From: a virus
Virus record (IMG/VR): IMGVR_UViG_3300042898_002309
Coordinates: 33,025 to 97,024 of that record
DNA length: 64,000 bases
Direction: 5' to 3' (one strand)
How positions within the stretch are numbered: the first letter of the stretch is position 1; every line of letters starts with the position of its first letter. Under the pieces are notes generated by a model, which searched no databases, was not told the DNA's origin, and saw only the letters and a program-made list of their open reading frames with translations. Both the position numbers and the translations under genes were made by a program. Below are positions 10,722-21,200 of this stretch, in pieces.

Positions 10722-13700
10722 TTATTTGATTCTTTCTATGATATATCCTGCTTTTTCTAGTGCTTTAATTTCATCATCATCTAAGTCATCTTCCCATGAT
10801 TCAATATCACCACCATTTTTTTCTTGTTGTAATGCACCTACACCTAATGTTCCTGCAATTGGAGCAACTGCCCAAACTTTATTAAATAACTTAGCAGCTG
10901 ATTTTCCATTATCTTTTTTTATTATTTTAACAAACTGAGTATCTACTGGAGTATTTCCTAAAGCAACTTCTTTAAACATTTTATCTGCTTGTTCAGGAGT
11001 TATTATATCATCAGGAGATAAATCAAAATATTTTCTAAGTTCCATTATTCTTGCCTGTACTTCTGTTGGGTCTGATAAATAATCTATAAGTTTATCAACT
11101 TCTTTACTATTATTTATTTTTTTTCTTTCTTTAAGATAAGGATAATCAATTGCATCTTCAATAATTTTTTTTTGATCAGTTAATTCTAAAGATTGTGCTT
11201 TTGTCCAATCATGTGTTAATTCATGTATTCCTGTACTTAATCTATTTTTAGGATCTAACCATCTTGAAACCCAATTACCATGTCTTATAAATTGTGGTTT
11301 AGTATCTAAAGCATTAGGCTTAGTTTTAATTAATTTATCAACTTTAGGAATTTCAGATTCTAATTTATTTTTTGAAAGTGGAATATAAGTATTTTCAGGC
11401 ATATTTAAAATTTCTCCTGGAATATCTTCATGAGTATAATTAATTCCTGCATTATCTTTATGAATATTAGGAAATTCAGTTAATTGCTCTATTATAGGAT
11501 ATTCTTGCAATCTTCCTGCAGGTTTATATCCACTAGTAAATTTAATTACTTCTTCTAAATTATGTTTTGCAATTGGTGAATTTTCAACTGTACCAAATAC
11601 TGAATGATAGTTAGGTGATTTTAAACTTTCTTTATAACTATTAATAATTTTTTCTTGAGTTGCAGGATGACTCACCCATCCTTGCATCCAATTTTCAGCT
11701 TCTCTTAATGTTTTAAGTCTCTCTGGTGTTTTAGTTATAACATCATAAAATCTACCAGGTAATTTACCAATTCCTTTAATCATGTTAACAGCATTAGGAG
11801 AACCTGGTAATGTTTTACCAATTGCTTTAGTACCTTGATTTAAATATTTAGCACCTTGATTTATATCTTGAGCAAGAGATTTAACACCTTGTATAGCAGT
11901 TCTACCAGATCCTGGTACACCTGCAAATGCTAAACCTGTTTCTAAAAGACCTGTTGCATAATTACCTTTATGTAATTCATTACCAGCATGACCACCCCAA
12001 TATCCTGGATTAACTATATTAGCAAGATCAGAAATTTCAAATTGGCCTTTAGTTTGTCCTGTAGCTTTTAAATATTTATCATACTCAGGACTTTCAGTAT
12101 TCATTAAACCTCTTCCCATTCCAGGTATATATGCTTGATTACCTGTTAATGCATTACCTGCCATAAGAATTGGGTGAGCAATAGCAGCTTGAGTTACATC
12201 TAAAGCTTTTTCAGCAAAAGACATTTTATTATATTTATTCCACTGTTCTTTTTCAAATGCTGCCTGTTCTTTTTTTCTTGCTTCACGTTTTGCAGTTTCT
12301 TGTGGAGAATTATAAAATGCTGCATTATTAATATCACTTACAACTTGTTTAGGTATTACTGTACGTGTATTATCACTTACAGGTCCTCTAGGAATTGCAT
12401 CATTTATTGCTTTTTGTTTTGCAAGTTTTTCTTTTGCAAGTTTTATAGCTTTTTCTTTATTAAGTTCTTGTTGATATTTTTTTACAAGATCTTGCTTATT
12501 TAATTCTGGTGAGTCTGAATTTTTCTTTATATATTGTTGCTTATGATCTTGCATAAGTAAATTAAACTGAGGTGCAGGTTGCTCTAATGGTTTTTTATAT
12601 ACTGTTTTACCACCTTGTGCTTTATCTAATATACCTCCATTTTTAAATCCTCCTTCAATAGTTGCTGGTTGTAAATGCCATTGATCTAATGCTGCACCAG
12701 TACCTATTGTTAAAGGTATAGCAGCTTTATATATATTAGGATTAGTCATGTCAAATTTACCATTATTTCTTAACAAAGATTTAATATTTTTTGGATTAAT
12801 TATAGAATAGTTATTTTTATTAATTGGTGCACGCAAACCTCTTAGTACATCTCCATTAAATCCAGCATACATACCAGCATCTTTGATATTTTTAAAATTA
12901 ACTGCATCATATCCTAATTTTTTAGCAATATCCGTAACTTCAGCTGTATCATATTTTTTCTTTGGCTTTATTCCCAAAACATTAAAATTTTCCTGACCAA
13001 TTCTATTAATTAACTCATCATGATCAAGTTTTGTCCATAGTTTATTTTTAGCATCAAAAATTAATGGGTTTTTTGTTTTAGCAGCTAACTCATATCTTTT
13101 AGAAAAAGGATTTAATTTTAGTCTGTATGAATCAGCATCTTTAGGAGAATTAGCTAAATAAACCCCATCTTCTAAATCACCTACTTTACCTTTTCTAAAT
13201 TCTTGAATATTACCTTTATTAGAACCATGATATCCTGTAACATAGTTATCTCCAAAAGCATTTTTAAAGTTTTCACTATTCTGTTGTACAAATTGTTCAG
13301 GAGTTCCTTTATAAGCAGAACCATCTGAATTTTTCATCCAAGTTCCATTAGTTTTAGTAGCTTCTTCTATTTTAGAATACTCTTTTAATAAAGGTTCATC
13401 TGCAAGTATTTCTTTATTCCAATTACCCCAATTAATTTCAGACTGAAAAGGAGTTCTATAATCGTCTACTTTAGATAATAAACCTGTTTCTGTTCCTAAT
13501 GCTTTACCTAAATATTTAACACCTGGTTTTACACCTAATCTTACTGCATCATCAAGTAATCCTGAACCTGGTATAAATCTTAATCCTTCTAAAAAAGCAG
13601 AACCATAATTACCCTTTCCTATATTTCTTACAACTTTATCTCCCGCATCAAAAAGATTTAATGTACTATTTAATGTATTACCTACAAGATTTCTTCCTTC

Positions 13701-16700
13701 TACTACACCAGGATCAATACCTGCCATACGCATTTCATTAATATTATGTGGCATATTTTCTGCACCTCCTCCTGATATAGCATATTCTGCAGCAGTAAAT
13801 GGATTAGTAATATATTCCCATGCTCTATTTGAATTACTTTGTGTTGGTGCTGCTTGTACTGCATCAGGTTCACCTATTTGACCTACACCTGCACTTTTCC
13901 AATGCATGTTCTCAATATCATCTAAATCTTTTTGAGTAATTGCATATCCATTTTTTTTACCACTTGCAATATAATCTTTTTGAGAAGTTGCAATTTTATC
14001 TTTAACTTTTGTATATGCATCTTTACCTGTTACTTTAAACTTTTCATCAAATAATTTTTGTGCAGTTTTTTGTTGTACAGTGGGTTGAACTGGTTTCTTT
14101 TTACTTGGTGTAACATTTTTTTCATTACTCCATCCAGCATTAGATTTACTATTTTGATCATTATTATATCTATCAAGTGCTTGTTTTTTTTGTATTGCTA
14201 AACCTTGTCCAACTATTTGTCCTAATGGAGAAGTATAAAAATTATAAGGTTTTTCTTTAACAGCAACTTTAGGTTGTACTTCACCTTTTTTTTGATAAGA
14301 ATCTAATGCTCCACCTTGTCTAAATCCTCCTTCAATAGTTGCTGGTTGTAAATGCCATTTAGTTCTAGGTACTTTTTTATATCCCTGCAACCAATGTTGT
14401 TTATAAACATTAACATTTGGATGATTAAATGAAAGAGGTGCATTACCTGGTGTTGTAATTTCATAACCAAAATTTTCAAATGGAGATACACCATTTGTAT
14501 TAAAATTTGCTATATCATGAGAATTAGTTACTTCAACCATATGAGGACCTTCAAATTTATTCCAATTCCACACTCTATTATTTTTTCCACCAGCAAATGA
14601 TGTTTTATCAATTACTTCTTGAGGAAACTTATATTTTTTAGCATCAAATGGAACACCTTGACTATAATATGTTTCTTCAAATGCTTTATTACTAAAACTT
14701 GGATCATATACATCTACTTGATTACTTCTAAATACACCAGATTGTTGTGCATCTTCTAATCCTTCTTTACCTAACATTCTATATGCTGATGTAGGTTCAG
14801 GTTTCCATGCCCAGGGATTTACATCACTTACTTTAGATAATAAACCTGTTTCTGTTCCTAATGCTTTACCAACAGTTTTAGCACCTTGTGCAACATCATC
14901 AGCAACTGACTTAAATCCTGCTTTTGATCCTATTAATCCTGCTGCAATTTCTGCAGTTCCTGCTGCTGCTTCTTTCCAATCTTTAGTACCTTGTGATACA
15001 TCATACCAATCTCTAACATTTTTAGGAGTTTGATAAAAACTATTAGCCATACCTGCGGCCATTGCAGCATTACCTACAGTAGCACCTGGTACAGCAGCCA
15101 TTCCTGGAAGTGACATTGCTCCTATAGCACCTGCGGCTTCTAATGCAGCTGGAGCAGCAAAAGGTAAAGTCCAAAACCAATCAGCAGAACCTGCACTTTG
15201 TGGACCAAAATTAGGACCATGTAGTTTACGTGCCAATTCTTTTGACTGTTCTTGCCATTGCCAGTTTCTATATTTTTCTGCATATTCTTTAGGAGAAAGT
15301 TGTATTCCTTTTGGTCTATTATTATTAGCAGGTGTAACAGTTACTTCATCTAGATATCCAGTACTAGATATTATGCCTTTAGCTTTGTCACTTTCATATT
15401 TAGCTTTTTGTTGTTGATAATTTTTATACCATTCCTCATCAGGTAATGTTCCATCTGGTTCTCCCCCTTCTTTAAAATTTTCAGTAAGAACTGCTGGTTT
15501 TAAATGTTTTTTATTATCTTGAATTACATTAGTATTAGAAGTACCAGTATTAATATTATAATTTTGACTACCAGCAGCCTCATCTGTCCATGGAACTTCT
15601 TTGTATGTAGTAACTGGTCTTTGTCTTTTTATATTTCCTAATACAGGATCTTTAATCCAATAATCTTCTACACCTTGAACTGGTACACGGAGTGTTCTTT
15701 GTACAGCTTTTTGTACAGGTATAGTCATTTGTTCTCTAACAGGTTTAGATAAAATGGATTGCTCAGGTCTTTTAAATTCTTGATATGGTATATTATTAAG
15801 TGGTGTAACTTCTTCAATAGATTGTACAGGTTGTACAGGTTTTTTATATACATTATGTATTACTGGTTTTTTATATTGTCCAACTCTATGTAATCCATTA
15901 TTATATGTAACAAAACCTACTGGTTTATTTAATTTTTTAGTTTTATCTGAAAAAGAACCAATATTTAAATAATCCATATAATCTTTGTCACTGAGTTTTA
16001 TACCAAATTGTTTATCTTGATCTTTTAAATTTTTTAATGAAGTATTATATGACTCATATTTTTTTGTAGCAGAATTTATAGTTTGATTTTTTGGTGTTTT
16101 TTTAGTTTTATCTGCTTTAATAACATTATTTATTCCACTATTATAAAAAGATAAACTATCAGATTCAGCTGCAAAGGCTTTATTATAGTCATCTCTATTA
16201 GTATGTGTTACTGTTCTACCTGTTTGAGCTTTATGAAGTATACCACCATATTTACGTGTAACTACAGGTTGAGCACCTCTTTGTTGTTGCTGATATTCAA
16301 GATTTTTTTGTTGGAAAGTATCACTATCTCTTTTTCTTCTAGCTGCCTCTCTTTGTTCTTGAGTATATCCTTCAGGTAAATCTAAATTCTCATCACCAGC
16401 TAATACACCATATCTTGGACCGGCATAATGAACAGGTTTTTTATATGGTTTAGCTAGAATAATTTGTTGTTCAGGTCTTGTAAATTCTTGATATGATATA
16501 GGTTTAAGAGGAGTAACTTCCTCAACAGGTTTTACTGGGTATTTTTTTAAATAATCTGCAGTAGGTGTATTACCATTTTTATCTAGTATTTTTTTATTAA
16601 CAGGTTTTTTATCTATTGGTTTTACTGATTGTATTGAAGAAGATAATCCTAATGTTTTTAATTTTGATTGAGGTATTCCAGATGCACCATATTTTTTAAA

Positions 16701-18245
16701 TCTTATTTTTATTTCATCATCTGAAAGCATGTTTGCAGGTTTTATAGCAAGAGGATCATAATAAGGCAGCGTTGTAATATATCCAGGTAATTTTTTATCT
16801 ATTTCTTCATCTTTTTTAGTTCTATAAATCCATTCATTTATAGATTTTTCTGGATCTTTTAATTTAATTGCTGCACCAATATTGATTAATTTTTTTTTAT
16901 AATTTGCTTTTTTTATAGGATCATTTTCTAATTTATAACGTATTATATTGGTTGTCCAACTATTTGAATATGATGGAGCATTAGATGTAGTCATTTTTTG
17001 TATTTTAGCTATATCTGGTGATACATTCTCTGCAAATGTATATTTTTTAGGTTGATAAGTAATTTGTCCTTGTGGTTTTATTCTAGTATCATATTTTAAC
17101 AATGGAGCTTTTGGATCTATAGCTCCTGTAATTACGTCAGACATATAAATAGCATTAGCATTTTTATTATTTTTAATAATAGTTTTATTTGAACTAGAAA
17201 CACTAGGGTGCGCTAAGGTTTCTTTTTGAATGTTTTTTAAATCCCAAGAACCATCATACCAAAGACCAATTTCTGGATTATTATAATATGGTTTTAAATT
17301 ATCATAAAAACCTTTTAACTTAATAGCATTATTATATAATGATAAACTATCAGAAGCTGTAGCAAGTCCTGTTTGTGCTTTAACTAGTTCATGTTGTACA
17401 AAACCACCCGCTTTAAATCCTTTCATCATTGGTGCCACTTCTTTATAGTGTTCCGCAAAATATTGTGCTTCTTCAGGAGTTCTGAAGTTTATATCTTCTT
17501 TACTTGGGGGAGGGTTTTCATTATACTCTAATTCATTACCACCTTTATCTTGTAACAATGGTACTGCTTGATTTCCCATAGAAGCCATAAAATGTGTACC
17601 TAAATCTCCATTTCCAAACTCATAAGTTTTAGGATTAGGTGAAACCATCCTTTGAGCTGCTGGATTTTTAAATTCGTTTTCAGTAGCCATTCTAGCTTTC
17701 ATCATAGCATTCATAGCATTTTTGTCAACAGGTATTTCTTCTGCTCTAGGACCCGCTGTATTTTGTGGACCACCATCTTGTGCTTCAGGTAATTCTTCTA
17801 CTACATAACCACCATCTCTATATGCTTGTATTTCTTCATCAGTAAGATCAAGATCTTCATAATCAGCTTCTCCACCATTTTCTTTAGTAGGTAGATTAAA
17901 ACCATAATTTAATTCATAGTGACTTAATGGATTAGGATTAAGATTAATAGTACCAAGTTTAGAACCACCCTTCTTAGCCATAGGTGTTTCATCTACATAA
18001 GATGCACCAGGAAAGTTATAATCTTGATTAGGTTGCATCATTGATCCAGGACCAACATTAGGTTGAGCCCATACAGGATAAGGTACACCTTGCATAGTAA
18101 TATCATTACCAGGGATTCTAGTTTTTTGACCTGGATATTTCCATTGACCTGCTGGATCAGTTATTATATCTTTTGGTTTACCTGGTGCTTTTGCTTTACC
18201 TAATTCTGATACAGCTTTAGATAATACTTTTTTATTGAATCCCAT
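10722..18245 (-). CDS. Polyvalent giant virion protein with ADP-ribosyltransferase-like and zincin domains, 2507 aa
   Basis: This is the largest gene in the window. It has a modular layout. Residues 1-300 carry GG motifs and an acidic EEI...GY motif. Residues about 300-950 hold two similar linker units (EEVTPLKPISYQEF and EEVTPLNNIPYQEF). Residues about 1050-1130 are Ala/Gly-rich and hydrophobic. A domain from residue 1155 (YRMLG) ends near WHLQPATIEGGF. A second hydrophobic region follows. Residues about 1660-1860 resemble the ART-PolyVal type of ADP-ribosyltransferase (YHGS at 1672, GVYLANSPKDADSY, KNPLIFD, GYDAVNF), again ending in WHLQPATIEGGF. The C-terminal part has the metalloprotease motif HELTH (2341-2345) with a likely third ligand E2395 in DPTEVQAR. 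The start overlaps the upstream stop as TAATG. Polyvalent proteins are typically injected and act in the host; that role here is inference. Confidence 0.85.
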   Translation of the reverse strand: MGFNKKVLSKAVSELGKAKAPGKPKDIITDPAGQWKYPGQKTRIPGNDITMQGVPYPVWAQPNVGPGSMMQPNQDYNFPGASYVDETPMAKKGGSKLGTINLNPNPLSHYELNYGFNLPTKENGGEADYEDLDLTDEEIQAYRDGGYVVEELPEAQDGGPQNTAGPRAEEIPVDKNAMNAMMKARMATENEFKNPAAQRMVSPNPKTYEFGNGDLGTHFMASMGNQAVPLLQDKGGNELEYNENPPPSKEDINFRTPEEAQYFAEHYKEVAPMMKGFKAGGFVQHELVKAQTGLATASDSLSLYNNAIKLKGFYDNLKPYYNNPEIGLWYDGSWDLKNIQKETLAHPSVSSSNKTIIKNNKNANAIYMSDVITGAIDPKAPLLKYDTRIKPQGQITYQPKKYTFAENVSPDIAKIQKMTTSNAPSYSNSWTTNIIRYKLENDPIKKANYKKKLINIGAAIKLKDPEKSINEWIYRTKKDEEIDKKLPGYITTLPYYDPLAIKPANMLSDDEIKIRFKKYGASGIPQSKLKTLGLSSSIQSVKPIDKKPVNKKILDKNGNTPTADYLKKYPVKPVEEVTPLKPISYQEFTRPEQQIILAKPYKKPVHYAGPRYGVLAGDENLDLPEGYTQEQREAARRKRDSDTFQQKNLEYQQQQRGAQPVVTRKYGGILHKAQTGRTVTHTNRDDYNKAFAAESDSLSFYNSGINNVIKADKTKKTPKNQTINSATKKYESYNTSLKNLKDQDKQFGIKLSDKDYMDYLNIGSFSDKTKKLNKPVGFVTYNNGLHRVGQYKKPVIHNVYKKPVQPVQSIEEVTPLNNIPYQEFKRPEQSILSKPVREQMTIPVQKAVQRTLRVPVQGVEDYWIKDPVLGNIKRQRPVTTYKEVPWTDEAAGSQNYNINTGTSNTNVIQDNKKHLKPAVLTENFKEGGEPDGTLPDEEWYKNYQQQKAKYESDKAKGIISSTGYLDEVTVTPANNNRPKGIQLSPKEYAEKYRNWQWQEQSKELARKLHGPNFGPQSAGSADWFWTLPFAAPAALEAAGAIGAMSLPGMAAVPGATVGNAAMAAGMANSFYQTPKNVRDWYDVSQGTKDWKEAAAGTAEIAAGLIGSKAGFKSVADDVAQGAKTVGKALGTETGLLSKVSDVNPWAWKPEPTSAYRMLGKEGLEDAQQSGVFRSNQVDVYDPSFSNKAFEETYYSQGVPFDAKKYKFPQEVIDKTSFAGGKNNRVWNWNKFEGPHMVEVTNSHDIANFNTNGVSPFENFGYEITTPGNAPLSFNHPNVNVYKQHWLQGYKKVPRTKWHLQPATIEGGFRQGGALDSYQKKGEVQPKVAVKEKPYNFYTSPLGQIVGQGLAIQKKQALDRYNNDQNSKSNAGWSNEKNVTPSKKKPVQPTVQQKTAQKLFDEKFKVTGKDAYTKVKDKIATSQKDYIASGKKNGYAITQKDLDDIENMHWKSAGVGQIGEPDAVQAAPTQSNSNRAWEYITNPFTAAEYAISGGGAENMPHNINEMRMAGIDPGVVEGRNLVGNTLNSTLNLFDAGDKVVRNIGKGNYGSAFLEGLRFIPGSGLLDDAVRLGVKPGVKYLGKALGTETGLLSKVDDYRTPFQSEINWGNWNKEILADEPLLKEYSKIEEATKTNGTWMKNSDGSAYKGTPEQFVQQNSENFKNAFGDNYVTGYHGSNKGNIQEFRKGKVGDLEDGVYLANSPKDADSYRLKLNPFSKRYELAAKTKNPLIFDAKNKLWTKLDHDELINRIGQENFNVLGIKPKKKYDTAEVTDIAKKLGYDAVNFKNIKDAGMYAGFNGDVLRGLRAPINKNNYSIINPKNIKSLLRNNGKFDMTNPNIYKAAIPLTIGTGAALDQWHLQPATIEGGFKNGGILDKAQGGKTVYKKPLEQPAPQFNLLMQDHKQQYIKKNSDSPELNKQDLVKKYQQELNKEKAIKLAKEKLAKQKAINDAIPRGPVSDNTRTVIPKQVVSDINNAAFYNSPQETAKREARKKEQAAFEKEQWNKYNKMSFAEKALDVTQAAIAHPILMAGNALTGNQAYIPGMGRGLMNTESPEYDKYLKATGQTKGQFEISDLANIVNPGYWGGHAGNELHKGNYATGLLETGLAFAGVPGSGRTAIQGVKSLAQDINQGAKYLNQGTKAIGKTLPGSPNAVNMIKGIGKLPGRFYDVITKTPERLKTLREAENWMQGWVSHPATQEKIINSYKESLKSPNYHSVFGTVENSPIAKHNLEEVIKFTSGYKPAGRLQEYPIIEQLTEFPNIHKDNAGINYTHEDIPGEILNMPENTYIPLSKNKLESEIPKVDKLIKTKPNALDTKPQFIRHGNWVSRWLDPKNRLSTGIHELTHDWTKAQSLELTDQKKIIEDAIDYPYLKERKKINNSKEVDKLIDYLSDPTEVQARIMELRKYFDLSPDDIITPEQADKMFKEVALGNTPVDTQFVKIIKKDNGKSAAKLFNKVWAVAPIAGTLGVGALQQEKNGGDIESWEDDLDDDEIKALEKAGYIIERIK
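12644..12682 (-). repeat. 39-bp direct repeat, copy 1 (pairs with 14321-14359)
   Basis: This is an exact 39-base copy of 14321-14359. Both copies encode the peptide WHLQPATIEGGF followed by a GG motif inside the 2507-aa gene, 1677 bases apart in the same orientation and frame. Confidence 0.95.
13467..13508 (-). repeat. 42-bp direct repeat, copy 1 (pairs with 14829-14870)
   Basis: This is an exact 42-base copy of 14829-14870. Both encode GKALGTETGLLSKV in the 2507-aa protein, placed just before each of the two duplicated domains, 1362 bases apart. Confidence 0.95.
14321..14359 (-). repeat. 39-bp direct repeat, copy 2
   Basis: Second exact copy of the repeat at 12644-12682. It encodes the end of the first duplicated domain of the 2507-aa protein. 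Confidence 0.95.
14829..14870 (-). repeat. 42-bp direct repeat, copy 2
   Basis: Second exact copy of the repeat at 13467-13508. It encodes the linker preceding the first duplicated domain of the 2507-aa protein. Confidence 0.95.
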
Positions 18246-21200
18246 TATCTGAGTGATATTTGATTTTTACTATTGCTCAATTTAATAATCATATTAACAT
18301 CCTGTGAATCAGTTCTGCTCAAATATAAGAAATTTAAATAATTCCTGAATTTTTTTCTTTGCAGTTCTGTTTTATTATAATTTAAATTTGTTGGAGTTAA
18401 TGTTTTTATATATCCATTAGCTTGTGTTACCCATATTGATTCTTGATCATAACTTCCTGCTAATACTGTAGTACTAGGAACTAATGGTCCTGTTGGAGGA
18501 TAATTAGATCCAATTGGGAACTCACCTCTATTTCTTGTTATATCCCAGAATTGATTAAATCTATATTTGTTTTCTTCTTTAGAGAATAGTATATCTATAG
18601 ATGTAGGATTAATAAGAGGATATGTATTAGCAAGAGTAATATTATTTTTAGGAAAGATATTAAGATTTAAGTATCCTGATACTTGTTCTGAATTAAATAT
18701 TACTGCTTTATCAAAATTATAATCCAACACATGGAATTGATCTACACAGTTATTAGAATGATTTTTATAGCATTCAAGTATATACTCTATAGATTTTAAA
18801 GTGGTAACTGTCTGTCCCGTAATAAGGGGTATCTCAACTTCAAATGGATGTTGAACTCCATAAAATTTACAGTAACTATTACATACTGCATTATGTTTCC
18901 ATACTTTACCTCCTTTAGTTGTTGCAAAATATTGTCTTGCTGGTAATACAAAGTCTGGATGCCAGTCATGAAAAGATATCCAATGTTGACTTTTAGGGTC
19001 AAAACTTGTAGTCCATGAAGCACTTTCAAATATAAGTGGATTACCTAATTCAACTTTTGCTATACCATCTACTAAGAAATAATCACCATAAGAAAAATAT
19101 ACTACTCTATTTGCATATTGAGGTTTTAATTTATAATCTTTTTTACAGAAATATATAACACCATTATAATTATCATATACTGCTTGAGTACCAATACCTG
19201 CTACAGGATTATCTGTATGTGGATATTCTGGAAAATCTTCAGTAAGTTTATATGGTAAGAATAAACTAAACCACCATTTCATTCCTGCTTGAGATATTTC
19301 TGTTAAACCTTGAGCAAATGAAAATACTCTTCCTTGATTTTGAGACATATAATACATTCCTGCAGGAGTACCAATAACACCAAATTTATTTTGAGAAGAC
19401 CCATACTCATACTCTACATCTGATATAGTAATATTTTGAGGAGGATTAGAAAATAAGCCACCATCACCTATAGTAAGTTTAGTACCTAACTCAGTTGTAA
19501 GAGTATCTACACCTTGATACATTAATGGACTAGCATTTTGGAATGTAATAAACATACCAGTTTTAGCATAAGGTTTTATACTAGTAATTCTATTCTTAAA
19601 GTCATGAAAATTATTTACTAAATATACAAACCAAGAATCTTTTGTAGACCAGTTTTGTTGTGGTAGTGAATATACTACTCTATCAGGATAATAAGTATAA
19701 CATAATTGGGATACAACAGGATTATAATATCTTGATTGTAGATTACCTTGTGAAAAATATTGTGTAAATATTTTAGATATACTTAATGAATAGTCATATG
19801 CATAATAGTTACCCTGTGTTATTGTATTAGGGTCCATATTAAACATTTCTGGTAAATTAGTATATGAATTTACATCATAATTTTTTTGCCAAGTTTCTAA
19901 ACCAGGTTGTCTAAAATCTACTATTACATCTGACTCAACAAAGAAATCTCTTACTGAAGAATTAGCTAAATAAAAATATGAATTTTTAGCACCAAATACT
20001 CCAGGATATGTATCTGGAAAACCTGATGCTGTATCATTTGAATACTTATATTTACGTATACTATTTACATAGTAATCTAAGTTATAAAAACCTGTTGGTA
20101 AAAGCCCTGTTCCAGCAGGTGGATTAATTAAATCTGCAATTGAACTTGGTGTAAGATCACCTACATCATATTCTTCACTGTTAGCCCAAAATCTTGGTTC
20201 AGCTATCATATGTCTTAGAATATAATTATATTCATAACCATCAGGTTGTCCATATAACCAGTCATAGAAAAAGAACATGTTGTTTTTTTCAGTATATCTA
20301 TTTACATAAGTGTCTCCTCCAAATAATACAGGAGTTTGAGTTATTGTTTCTAAAGTAACTAACTTAGCTGCAGTACCATAAGGAGTACTAATAGTACACC
20401 AAAAACTACTAAATGTTACTGGTATATTTTGATTATTATAATTTAATTTTTGTTCTGAAGGTGTAATAGGTATTTCTTTAAGTGAATCAAGTTGACCATA
20501 TTGATTTCTTAATCTAACTTTGATACCAACATAATGACTTGCAATACTAAGATTAAATTCATTAGTCTTTTTTGATTTCATGTCAACTGGTAATCCAATA
20601 CCTGCTTGTATAGCAGTACCCAATGTTACAAGTGAAGTATCACCATATCCTGTAGCTGTAGAAGGATTAAGAATATAATCAGGTCCAAAATTTTGATTTA
20701 AATTATTAGTAGTTCTTAAAGTAACAGTTGTCTGTCTTTGAAGATTATTAATTATATAACTAATTCCACTGAAAGGCTTAAGACCTTGAATATTATTTTT
20801 TAAATATAAACTATCTTCAATATTAAATCTTTGTCTTTTACCTGTAACTGGTGCAGCAAAACTACTATAGAAACCTTCTGCAATAGCTTGTAATGCATAT
20901 TGTCTATATGGTATTAAAGCATATACTAATCTAATTGTTGTATTTGCTCCTTCTGAAAAATAAAAAAATGATTGTTGAACAAAATTAGCAATACCAAAAA
21001 TACCTGCATATTGATATTTAGGTACATCTTTAGTATATGATCTTCCGGTAACACCTGTACCACCTAGTCCTGCACTGGTAGTATTTGCTGTTATATATGC
21101 ACCATATATACCTGCAAAAAGCGGATTACCAAGAGGATTTAAGGCATCAGTTAAATATAAACCTGTACTTAAATAAGTACTTAATGCAGCTTGATAAGTT

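Noticed and set aside
1-18245. Phage RNA polymerase (DFDxD motif) among the giant proteins
   Set aside because: I looked for the double-psi barrel motif and found none in this window; it may lie further left.
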